A stretch of 61,543 nucleotides of DNA from the NCBI GenBank assembly GCA_028290705.1, contig JAQGJH010000074.1, positions 1 through 61,543 on the forward strand, given 5' to 3'. A program made the translations under genes and the position numbers. The stretch is from Hyphomicrobiales bacterium. Lineage in GTDB: Bacteria > Pseudomonadota > Alphaproteobacteria > Rhizobiales > Beijerinckiaceae. This document shows, one piece after another, positions 46,901-53,908 of the stretch (position 1 is its first letter; each line of letters opens with the position of its first letter). The notes under the pieces were generated by a model that had not been told where the DNA came from, made no database searches, and was given only the letters and a program-made list of their open reading frames with translations.

Positions 46901-47117
46901 TCTGCGTTTCGATCACGAAGGAGACCAGCCGCTCCACCTCGGGCGGCGCGAGGCCTTCGGCTTCAGTCATGATCGTGACGGTCGGCTTGTTGAGATCGGG
47001 GAGGACGTCGACCGGAAGGCGCGATGCGGTGAACGCGCCCCACACCACGAGGATCATCGAAGCCGCGATGACGAACAGCCGGTTTCGCAGGGATTGGGTG
47101 ACCAGGAACGTGAACAT
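43983..47117 (-). CDS. HME-family RND efflux pump (CzcA/CusA-like)
   Basis: 1044 residues from the ATG preceded by GAGG at seven bases; a GTG at 47129 overlapping the adaptor stop is an alternative. Twelve membrane helices and two large periplasmic loops are expected. The family pattern VDVLPDLNKPTVTIMTEAEG is near the N-terminus. The helix-4 motif reads AIGELVDDAVVDVEN, which differs from the DFGxxxDGA form of zinc/cobalt/cadmium CzcA and from the CusA form, so the metal is not assigned. It takes up metal ions from the periplasm and drives them out by proton antiport. No outer-membrane channel gene is adjacent. Confidence 0.92.
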   Translation of the reverse strand: MFTFLVTQSLRNRLFVIAASMILVVWGAFTASRLPVDVLPDLNKPTVTIMTEAEGLAPPEVERLVSFVIETQMNGVPGVSRVRSISGVGLSIVYVEFDWGTEIFRNRQQIAERLALVREQLPANVTPQMGPVNSIMGQIVLIALTAPDGVSPMEVRETADFVLRPRLLAIPGVAQVIPIGGEVRQFRIAPNPSAMRAFGIGMNQLEKALTQFGGNTGGGYSDQYSREFLVRNIGQTLKLEDLAGLVVATNANGPVYLRQVAQVGFAARAKRGEAGYMGKPAVILSVEKQPTVDTVRLTEEVEKALAQMSTSLPSGIKADNILFRQADFIGNSIRNVERVLMEAVAVVAVVLFAFLLNWRTTAISLTAIPVSVLTTAIVFHLMGLSINTMTLGGLAIAIGELVDDAVVDVENIFRRLRENSETAQPRPVFDVVVSASQEVRSGIVYATMIIVLVFIPLFALSGIEGRLFAPLGQAYIVSILASLLVSITLTPVMAYYLLPSIARRHEREGALVRGLKRAYAWVLHRALRHGGIVAGVALVAVAGAGFAAVQLPRAFLPAFNEGTLTINTTFAPGISLAESTRMGLVAERLILEIPEVRSVGRRTGRAELDEHAEGVHSSEIEVDLKPSGRQRDAIVADIRSRLGILPMAVNIGQPISHRLDHMLSGVRAQIALKIYGEDLDALIRIAEEMRKRMAAIPGIVDLQVERQVRIPQIEVTVDYRRAALHGLQPAAITEELQRLSNGKVVSRVVDGSRRFDVVLRLDDSRRSAAALGDLLLQTPSGWIPVRQVAEVRETDGPNQILRENGKRRIVVFANADASADMARVIDDVRRETSAAALPAGFFTALEGTFQAQEEASRTIGLLSLVSLAMVFVILYSRYRSALFAGIVMASVPLALVGSVAALWIAGQPLSVASMIGFITLTGIASRNGILKISHIINLTIREGVPFGSELVVRGSLERMTPVLMTALSAGVALVPLLIDGHAPGKEILHPVAVTIFGGLVSATLLDAFLTPVLVLAFGRKPLERLIADSRATAGTHPGAHAEAF

Positions 47118-47125
47118 GGTTTGCC

Positions 47126-48788
47126 TCACCGCACCTGGTTGAGAAGTTCGGCTGCCTGCGTGACGATGCGCGCACCCGGATCGACGCCCGCGACGATCAG
47201 CACGCGCTCAGCGTCCAGCGGTTCCGTGCGCACGATGCGCGGCTCGAACCGCTCCGCCGTCGCATGCCGGTAGACGATGTCTTCACCGTTCCCCCTTCGG
47301 ACCACGCTGGCGCGCGGGACCGCGAGCCCGGCGGTCTCCTCGACCGTTCTCGCCAGCACCGTCACGAATTGCCCGAGCCTGAGGCCGTGCGTGTCCCCAT
47401 CGACCCTGTAATGTATGGGCCGCGCCTGATTTCGGTCTGCAAAGCCCGCGCCGACGAATGTCAGCGGGAGGCTGTGTCCCGTGGTCGTCAGGGCGCTGGC
47501 CTGTCCGCCGACTTCTGAGCCATCATGCGACAGAGCTTCGACGAAAAGGCGCTTCGGATCGATGATGTGGAACACGACAGCGCTCGTGTCGGCGATTTGC
47601 CCGGCGACTGCATTCGATGCGGCAATCACGCCATCGACCGGCGACCGCAAGGCCTCCGGCTGGCTCCTCGAACTGTCGAGTGCGCGCCGGCGGTCTCGTA
47701 ATCCCTGCAATTCGAAGCCGCGTCTCTTCGAGCAAGACTTGTGAGACCGCGCCGGTCTTGAGCAGGGTCTCGTATCTCGCCAGCCTCCGTTCAGCGATGG
47801 AGATCTGCTGGTCGAGATCGCCTTGCTGCTGGCGCATCGTGGACTGGTCGATGGCCTGGAAGGGCGTCGCGACAAAGGCCAGCACGTCGCCCGCACGCAC
47901 CGAGGCGCCAAGGCTGGGGAACCCGCCTTCGGGTGGCGAAAGCCGTCCCGGCGCGGCGGTCTGCACGAGCCCACTGTGGTTCGGATCCGAGATGATCCTT
48001 CCCGGCAACTCGATCCTTTTGGCATGCTGCGCGACCGCCCCCAATTCTGTCCTGACCGCCAGAACGCGCTGATTGGGCTTGGGCAGTAAGACCGAGCCGT
48101 CGGCGAGAATCTGCGCCCGATCTGCCGTTACCTGGATTGCCGTCGCCTGTTCGCCGTGGTCATGCCCTTCGTGGGCGAACAACCGTGCGGCGCCGAACAT
48201 CGCCAGCATGGCGAGCCCGAGCGCCGGCGCCCAGATCAGGGGTCTGCGCCGCAGCGCCCCTGCGGTCGCAGCCCCGAGCAGCAGACCAGCGACGCCCGCA
48301 GCCGCGAGGACGTTTCCTGAACCGAGCGCCGTTGCCGCGGCCCCCTCCGTCTTCAACGGACGGGCCTCGGCGGGTGCAGGAACGTCGATGGCGGCCGTCA
48401 GGACGTCCACGTTGCCACCATCGACGATCGTGAAGGTCAATTCGTGCCGACCTTGCGCTTTTGCCCAGGGGGCCGGGACTGCGTAAGCGCCATCCGCCGT
48501 GGCCGCCGCGCTTGCCGGACCCGCCGGCGTTTCCACCTCGACGGTGGCCCCGGTGATGGGTTCGTTCGTCTCGAATGTATCGACCCAGATGCGAAGCTCG
48601 TCGCCAACCAGCACCGCGACGACCTCGAAGGCCGAGGAGGCGGCTTCGGTTCGCGGCGTGGAGGTGTTGGCGGTGGTCGCGACGCTCGGCCCGGGAGCGT
48701 GATCGTGGCCTTCGTGTGCGGTCGAGGCCACGAGAGTGGCAAGAAGGCATGCGGCGGCCGCACAGATGGCGGCAAAACGGCTGAACAT
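47126..48788 (-). pseudogene. RND periplasmic adaptor (CzcB/CusB-like), interrupted by a frameshift
   Basis: Two overlapping frames together make one adaptor of about 550 residues. The first (from the ATG at 48788) runs through a signal peptide, a HEGHDHAPG motif, a beta-sandwich domain, one or two membrane helices, a second HEGHDHGEQ motif and the start of the HlyD hairpin (LEETRL). The second frame continues it with ELQGLRD, LRSPVDGVIAASNAVAGQIA and the C-terminal beta barrel. The switch falls at about 47710-47717 (minus-strand CTTCGAATTG); dropping one base restores T-R-L-E-L-Q-G. It may be a true mutation or a sequencing error. The stop overlaps or abuts the pump start. Confidence 0.8.
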
Positions 48789-48844
48789 GTGGATCACCCT
48801 GTATCTGAACGTGAGCCCGGCCGCCTGGCGGCTTCCGGCAAAAG

Positions 48845-49273
48845 TCAGAGGAGGGTGGTTGGCGGTTCCAGAATGCAGCCGGCGATGAAGCTCGGCGCCT
48901 TGGCAGTTTGAGTCACCAGACGCAATCGGTGAGCATCGGGCACTTCGATTGCTGGAACATCTAGGGCTATGGCCGCAGCGCAGCACGCGCCGGCCCGACA
49001 GCAGCCGCCCGTGCAGGGAAAGTCTACGTCGGAAGTTTGATTCGGCACGGCCGTCGCACCGGAAGTGGAATCCCGCTCGAACACGCCAAAAGTGACGTCC
49101 GTCGGCGCGAGTTCGATCGATGAAGTCTCGTCCGCGATGGAGACGACTCCGCGCGCGTGGGTATGACCCCCGTGAGCAGACGCTGTCTCGGGAGCGAACA
49201 GGAACATGGCCGCGAATACGGCCAGAGTCCGGATCAGCGCCTGGAACGGCTTGAGACTCGAGCGTCCACCCAT
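48845..49273 (-). CDS. Cysteine-rich secreted protein of the RND cassette
   Basis: 142 residues from the ATG giving MGGRSSLKPF (ATG at 49285 or TTG at 49309 are alternatives). The signal peptide ends near ETASAHGG. The mature protein starts with HGGHTHARG and has a cluster CTGGCCRAGACC (five cysteines in 12 residues), then a further Cys near the end. The His and Cys clusters suggest metal binding in the periplasm. It precedes the adaptor gene by 56 bases in the same direction. No family name recognised. Confidence 0.65.
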   Translation of the reverse strand: MGGRSSLKPFQALIRTLAVFAAMFLFAPETASAHGGHTHARGVVSIADETSSIELAPTDVTFGVFERDSTSGATAVPNQTSDVDFPCTGGCCRAGACCAAAIALDVPAIEVPDAHRLRLVTQTAKAPSFIAGCILEPPTTLL

Positions 49274-49390
49274 AACCGCGTGCATATCCGCGAATTTTTG
49301 TTCTGGCAAGACGAGAGGCCGCCGATCGCCTTATCGCTTCCTCGATCTGCCGGCGGCTTGGCCCCAGCCGGACGACTATCCGTGCTGCCT

Positions 49391-49513
49391 TCAATTGAAG
49401 TGGGGGCGACGGGGCTCACTTCGCTCAAGGACTGACAGTTCCGCGATGGCGAACTCACAAGCGAGACCGGGCGAGAGGGTGATAAGTCCGAGACATACGG
49501 TGATCTTCGTCAT
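49391..49513 (-). CDS. Possible short secreted peptide
   Basis: 40 residues: a signal-peptide-like start MTKITVCLGLITLSPGLA, then CEFAIAELSVLERSE. It lies between the ArsR-type palindrome and the cassette. It may be a real leader-like peptide or a truncated gene. The rest of 49274-49709 holds the palindrome and otherwise nothing I can support. Confidence 0.3.
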   Translation of the reverse strand: MTKITVCLGLITLSPGLACEFAIAELSVLERSEPRRPHFN

Positions 49514-49602
49514 CGTTCGACGCCCTTAGGCCGATAATCGCGCGGTAGCTTCATCGGTCATTTTTACTGAAGGTGAAATGCTAAAAAAGCTCAGCAATGA
49601 TT

Positions 49603-49618
49603 ATGAACAACTGTTCAT
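49603..49618. promoter_or_regulatory. ArsR/SmtB-type operator palindrome
   Basis: ATGAACA-AC-TGTTCAT is a perfect palindrome with two central bases, in an AT-rich stretch. It matches the known operators of zinc/cadmium-responsive ArsR/SmtB repressors (CzrA, NmtR, SmtB type). It lies upstream of the leftward RND cassette and of the rightward gene at 49710. Confidence 0.65.
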
Positions 49619-49709
49619 TCATCTGCCGTACAGACCCAAACCGACAGATGGGACTGCGTTTGCCTCAGTATTCACGCAGCGGCACGCTTATCTTCAATCG
49701 GAGGTATAA

Positions 49710-50012
49710 ATGGACGGTGCAAATTTGCCTAAGATCCGGGTTCGGGAAGTTAAGACAGAGGAGGTGCGAGCTTTTGCTGAGAGCATGCGCCAACCGTTGG
49801 TTGCCGCCATCCAGGCTGGCGGCGACACGGACCGGAAAGTCGCCAGCATGCTCAACAAGCAGAAGTATCGAACAAGGACTGGTGACCGTTGGACTTTTGG
49901 CGGCGTCAAGTACCTGCGTATGCTCCTCGGCATTCCGAGACAAAAATCAAAAACTGCTGAGAAAGAGGAAGTAGGGCGGCGAGATAGCCGCCCCCTTCAG
50001 ATCAATCGATGA
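49710..50012 (+). CDS. Small recombinase-like helix-turn-helix protein
   Basis: 100 residues with GGAGG before the ATG. The middle part (GDTDRKVASMLNKQKYRTRT, then GDRWTFGGVKYLRMLL) resembles the segment A-x-x-L-N-x-x-G-x-x-T-x-x-G-x-x-W found in the C-terminal recombinase domain of large serine recombinases, which binds DNA. There is no catalytic resolvase domain, so it cannot recombine DNA alone. A decayed relative lies at 43464-43571 on the other side of the RND cassette. Its 3' end overlaps the convergent DUF1236 gene by 11 bases. Confidence 0.65.
   Translation: MDGANLPKIRVREVKTEEVRAFAESMRQPLVAAIQAGGDTDRKVASMLNKQKYRTRTGDRWTFGGVKYLRMLLGIPRQKSKTAEKEEVGRRDSRPLQINR
49974..49993. terminator. 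Bidirectional hairpin
   Basis: GGGCGGC and GCCGCCC form a perfect seven-base stem with loop GAGATA, at the convergent end of the recombinase-like and DUF1236 genes. It lies inside the last codons of the former. Confidence 0.55.
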
Positions 50013-50406
50013 CCTGGATCACGCGGCGGCTGCCCGGGTCGACCAGCACAGGCCGATCGTTGACGATCGTGTATTTGTACTTCGAAACTTTGTACTCGCT
50101 CGGTACGTCATAGTAGGTGACGCCGCGCTCAGGTAGCGTCGCGCCAACGCGTAGGTCTTCGCGATAGGTATACGACGGGCGCTTTTCGCGGACCGTATAT
50201 TCCCGGAAGCGGCGCTCGTCATCGCTCGCAAGGCCGCCGACCACGGCTCCTGCAGCACCGCCAACCACGGCCCCGACTGGACCGCCCACGATCGCGCCAC
50301 CAACAGCGCCGGTTGCAGCACCGGCGGCTGCGCCGCCCTCTTGAGCCATTGCAGCACCACTAATGACAGTAAGGGCCGACACAGCAGTAATAATGAAAGT
50401 ACGCAT
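50002..50406 (-). CDS. DUF1236 secreted protein
   Basis: 134 residues from the ATG giving MRTFIITAVSALTV. A signal peptide ends near AAMAQEGG. A Gly/Ala/Val-rich glycine-zipper-like stretch (about 23-60) precedes the DUF1236 C-terminal domain with VTYYDVPSEYKVSKYKYTIV and the terminal VIQVID strand. DUF1236 proteins are common in Rhizobiales; many have a glycine zipper. Function unknown. An upstream in-frame frame exists but this start gives the signal peptide. Confidence 0.85.
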   Translation of the reverse strand: MRTFIITAVSALTVISGAAMAQEGGAAAGAATGAVGGAIVGGPVGAVVGGAAGAVVGGLASDDERRFREYTVREKRPSYTYREDLRVGATLPERGVTYYDVPSEYKVSKYKYTIVNDRPVLVDPGSRRVIQVID

Positions 50407-50596
50407 GGTTTGTCCTCCAGTTGCGGCAGCTAACTGAGAGAAGCCCGAGCTTGTTCCCTGCGATATTACACTGCCCAGTTCGTTCTTGAGCTTAAAATGG
50501 AACCTGAGTGGCGATAGTGAGCGGGCGATGCAAAAGCCTCGGCCACCATGCGCAGTGACCGAGGCTTCACGGCAACGCAATCTTGGAGGACTGCAG

Positions 50597-50791
50597 GTGA
50601 GAAAGGTTTCACAGAGCGATCTGTTCCGATTGGTTACGCAGGTCAGAACGCTTCAAGCCTATGTAGCCGATGCTACCTCCGCGCACAGGCGGTGGTTCAC
50701 CTCGGCAGCTAGCATGCGGACCGATTTAAGCTTGGCAAAGATGACAGCGTTTCCGCTGTCGAGCGAGTACGGTCGGCCTCTGGGTAGATGA
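50597..50791 (+). CDS. Possible small protein (64 residues)
   Basis: A GTG with GGAGG seven bases upstream opens a 64-residue frame beginning VRKVSQSDLFRLVTQVRTLQ, Ser/Arg-rich, with no family recognised. The ribosome binding site is the main support. The surrounding stretch 50407-50958 holds nothing else I can support. Confidence 0.38.
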   Translation: MRKVSQSDLFRLVTQVRTLQAYVADATSAHRRWFTSAASMRTDLSLAKMTAFPLSSEYGRPLGR

Positions 50792-50958
50792 TCTTAGAGG
50801 CGACCCGAACGATCAGAACTCGGATCACTTCGTTTCATCGTTCGCCGCGCTACGGTCGGTACTTAGCTCAGGGCGGGAGCGCGACAAGTCCCCTTGTCTC
50901 TGGAGCGCTCTTCATGCGGGGTCTTCGTCTCCTGAGCGGGCTAACCTGCTTGCAGAAT

Positions 50959-51720
50959 TTACGAGCCAGGGCTCTCCATCCCCTTTTCCTTCAGTACTCC
51001 AGAAGCGATGTCGCCTGACAGTTCTGTCAAAAAGGCCTCGCCAGCTGCCCGATCTCGTACGTTGGCGCTGAGACCTCCGGCGTAGACCGTATAGTTCTGG
51101 ATTTCGGGCGGGATCGGACCGACGAGATCGGCGCCCGGAACGGCGAGAATCTCGCTGATTTGGTGGAGGGCAAGATCAGCCTCACCCGTCAGCAAACGCT
51201 CAGCGACAAGGCCGCCCGGCACCAAAACAGCCTTGGCCCGTATGGCGTCGCCGATGCCCCATTTATCGAAAAGTTGCGTCAGATAGATGCCGCTCGATCC
51301 GCCTGCCGCTGGATCGATCATCGCGACCTTGCGCGCGGATTCCAATGCTGCCTGAAAGGCTGCCACAGTGGAAATGTCTGGCGCCTTGTCACCCTTTTTC
51401 ACTGCCACCCCAATAGCGACGCGCGCCAGCCGATGTGGCGGCGCATCCATCACCTTGCCGGCCTTGGCCAGCTGCTGGATGGCTGCTGGTGTCAGTACGA
51501 CGACGTCGAACAATTCGCCGCCGTTTATGCGCTTGGTCAGAGCACCCGCCGTATCATTGTCGAGCACGACCTTATGGCCGGTGCGCTGCTCGAAGGCTGG
51601 GACAAGCGCGACGACAACCGGCTTGAAAGCGCCAGCGGTCAGGACCCGGATCTCTGCGGCTGTGGTCGGGAGGATCATCAGCATAAGCCCGGTTGCGGTG
51701 ACGAGAGCTGTGGCTTGCAT
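50959..51720 (-). CDS. ModA-like ABC-type substrate-binding protein, orphan
   Basis: 253 residues with a signal peptide cleaved near PTTAAE. The mature protein has the periplasmic binding-protein type II pattern: IRVLTAGAFKPVVVALVPAF, GHKVVLDNDTAGAL, DVVVLTPAAIQQLAKAGKV, and AGGSSGIYLTQLFDKWGI, similar to molybdate-binding ModA. No permease or ATPase gene is adjacent, so the ligand (molybdate or another solute) is uncertain. It lies next to a tRNA-Ser gene. Confidence 0.8.
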   Translation of the reverse strand: MQATALVTATGLMLMILPTTAAEIRVLTAGAFKPVVVALVPAFEQRTGHKVVLDNDTAGALTKRINGGELFDVVVLTPAAIQQLAKAGKVMDAPPHRLARVAIGVAVKKGDKAPDISTVAAFQAALESARKVAMIDPAAGGSSGIYLTQLFDKWGIGDAIRAKAVLVPGGLVAERLLTGEADLALHQISEILAVPGADLVGPIPPEIQNYTVYAGGLSANVRDRAAGEAFLTELSGDIASGVLKEKGMESPGS

Positions 51721-51926
51721 GAAGATTTTCCCTGCCAGGTGACGTGCCGCGCCTCGTTGTGCAGCAAAAAAAGTCGAATGGGATCGTAACAGTCTTTAAG
51801 CCAAACCAGAACACGCTAAACTTCCGGTGGCCGAGGTCAGGTCAATTGATGGCAAAATCCACCGCGCCCTAGTTTTAAGCGGTGGCTTCAGCGCTCGCGT
51901 TTGTCAGTAGCTTGCGGTGGCCGGCT

Positions 51927-52015
51927 GGCGGAGGGGGTGGGATTCGAACCCACGGTAGGCTTTCACCTACGGCGGTTTTCAAGACCGCTGCCTTAAACCA
52001 CTCGGCCACCCCTCC
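51927..52015 (-). tRNA. tRNA-Ser (anticodon TGA)
   Basis: On the minus strand the sequence folds as a serine tRNA: acceptor GGAGGGG pairs with CCCCTCC before G-CCA; D-arm with GGCCGAGTGGTTTAAGGC; anticodon loop CTTGAAA giving TGA; long variable arm GTAGGTGAAAGCCTAC; T-arm TGGGTTCGAATCCCA. The CCA end is encoded. The length (about 89 bases) is right for tRNA-Ser. Confidence 0.96.
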
Positions 52016-52167
52016 GGACTGCGCATGTACGGCTGCGGCAGACTCGTCCGCACGTCTCTAGGGCCCGTGGACGCGGGGGTCAATCGTGGTCGTCGCGCGC
52101 TCGTGTGCAAACCGTTGGCTGCCTGGCGTCGTATGTCCGACGTCCGAATGATCCGAAGGAGCCACGC

Positions 52168-52572
52168 ATGTTTCGACACCCCAGAGTTTCGCTGGCCGCC
52201 GCAGGCTTGATCCTGGGCTCGGGGATGTTTGCCGTTGATCTCGCCAGTGCCCAGTCGCTGGCGGGCGGCGAACTCGGCCGCACGGTCTCGGGGCGCCGGA
52301 TCTATCTGGCCACGCCCCTCGGCGGTGAATTTCCACTTTACTACCGGGCCGACGGGCGGGTGGACGGCAGTGGTGAAGCCGTCGGCCTGGGGCGCTTCAT
52401 GGCGCCGAAGGACAGCGGTCGGTGGTGGGTCGCGGGCGACAAGCTCTGTCAGAAATGGACGAGCTGGTATGATGGCAAGACCTTCTGCTTCACCCTGCGG
52501 AAAGAGGCCGGCGATCAGGTGGCCTGGACGCGCGACGACGGCCTCGCCGGCAAAGCGCGCATCGGGCGCTGA
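52168..52572 (+). CDS. Secreted hypothetical protein
   Basis: 134 residues from the ATG preceded by GAAGGAG. A signal peptide ends near DLASAQS. The mature part is beta-rich with two cysteines (KLCQKWTSW, TFCFTLRK) likely paired and many aromatic residues. The pattern recalls small DUF995-like secreted proteins, but I cannot name a family. It follows the tRNA-Ser gene on the opposite strand. Confidence 0.65.
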   Translation: MFRHPRVSLAAAGLILGSGMFAVDLASAQSLAGGELGRTVSGRRIYLATPLGGEFPLYYRADGRVDGSGEAVGLGRFMAPKDSGRWWVAGDKLCQKWTSWYDGKTFCFTLRKEAGDQVAWTRDDGLAGKARIGR

Positions 52573-52843
52573 ACCATGCTGGCCGAGCTGGAGCCTGGCA
52601 GCAGAGCTGCCGCAATTTGGCCTCGATTGGAAGGCCTAGCTGCATCAGATCAGGGACCTGACCGCACGACTCGTGCTCTTGTGCACCGATGCTCAGCGCC
52701 ATGGAAAACCCTTCCTTAACCGGCTGCGCGCAAAGGTAGGCATCGCCGTGGATTTTGATCCCGACATCTCGCTCGCCACCCACGAGACCGTTGGATCGAA
52801 GTTCATGCCCGTCTGGTGGAAATCTGGTTCTGCGTACCGCCTC

Positions 52844-53872
52844 ATGCGTTTTTTTCGGTTCAAGTCGAGTTCTTCTGCGTCACCCCCGCATGGCTTTGCC
52901 GGGCTGGGCTTCGTGGCCCTTGCCTGTGTCGTCGCGGTCGGCGGCTGCGCGCAGAAACCGCAGCAGGCGGCGCGCAGCAATTCGAAAGAATATTTCCCGT
53001 CTTCGGTGTACGGCTCGGCAAGCCCGCGCGTCGTCGGTGACGGACAGGCGGTGCCGCGCGGCGGTGGGCGTTATCTCGTCGGCCGGCCCTACACGATTGC
53101 GGGCCGCACCTATGTCCCCCGCGAGGTCGACACGAAAACGGCACAGCGCGGCAAGGCGTCCTGGTATGGATCGGCATTTCACGGCCGTCGCACCGCCAAC
53201 GGCGAAGTCTATGACATGCGCTCCGTCACAGCTGCGCATCCCACCTGGCCGCTGCCCAGTTACGCTCGCGTCACCAACGCGAAGAACGGTCGCTCGATCA
53301 TCGTCCGCATCAACGATCGCGGACCTTTCCATGCCGGCCGCGTGATGGACGTCTCGTCCAGGGTTGCCGACGCGTTGGATTTCAAGCGCTTCGGCACCGC
53401 GGACGTGAAGATCGAATATGTAGGCAAGGCGGGCCTCGCCGGCTCGGACGACCAGACCCTGATGGCCAGCCTGCGGACTGATGGCCAGCCCGCCAATCTG
53501 GAAGGCCCGGGCGGCCGTCCCACCATGATCGCCGAGGCTCCCGCGCCCGCGCCCGTGCCGATGGCGGAAGAGACCACCATCGTGGCGGCCGCTCCGCGTC
53601 AATCGGCCATCGCGTCCCTGCTGGGACCATCGTCTCCCGCGCCCCTGCAGGTAGCGTCGGCGCCCGGCAACGAAGTCTCGAGCTTTGCGCCTCCCACGAT
53701 TCCGCTTCCCGCAATCGCACCCTTGCCGCCCGTGCGGCCCCTCTCGCTGGGGCTGACCGGCGGCTCTGGCCAGCGGCCGCGCAGCCTGCTCAACTACGCG
53801 CCCAGCCAGCGCCAGCCGACGCCGTTCGATGCGCTTCGGCTGGATCGAGACCCGCCCCGCCGTCAGCCCTGA
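52844..53872 (+). CDS. rlpA: RlpA-like septal ring lytic transglycosylase, lipoprotein
   Basis: 342 residues from the ATG giving MRFFRFKSSSSA; an upstream ATG at 52805 is possible. The signal peptide has a lipobox (AVGGC), so the protein is lipid-anchored. The double-psi beta-barrel domain (about 108-200) has ASWYGSAFHGRRTANGEVYD, SYARVTNAKNGRSIIVRIND and GPFHAGRVMDVSSRVADAL, with the catalytic Asp in RINDRGP. The C-terminal 150 residues are Pro/Ala-rich and lack a SPOR domain. RlpA cleaves naked glycan strands in cell division. Confidence 0.88.
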   Translation: MRFFRFKSSSSASPPHGFAGLGFVALACVVAVGGCAQKPQQAARSNSKEYFPSSVYGSASPRVVGDGQAVPRGGGRYLVGRPYTIAGRTYVPREVDTKTAQRGKASWYGSAFHGRRTANGEVYDMRSVTAAHPTWPLPSYARVTNAKNGRSIIVRINDRGPFHAGRVMDVSSRVADALDFKRFGTADVKIEYVGKAGLAGSDDQTLMASLRTDGQPANLEGPGGRPTMIAEAPAPAPVPMAEETTIVAAAPRQSAIASLLGPSSPAPLQVASAPGNEVSSFAPPTIPLPAIAPLPPVRPLSLGLTGGSGQRPRSLLNYAPSQRQPTPFDALRLDRDPPRRQP

Positions 53873-53908
53873 CGCGCCGCTCGAATCGTTGCATCCGGGT
53901 TAGACCCG

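Noticed and set aside
51927-52015. Direct repeat of the tRNA-Ser 3' end as an attachment site
   Set aside because: I did not see a second copy of the tRNA 3' sequence to the left, and no integrase gene is present in the window.
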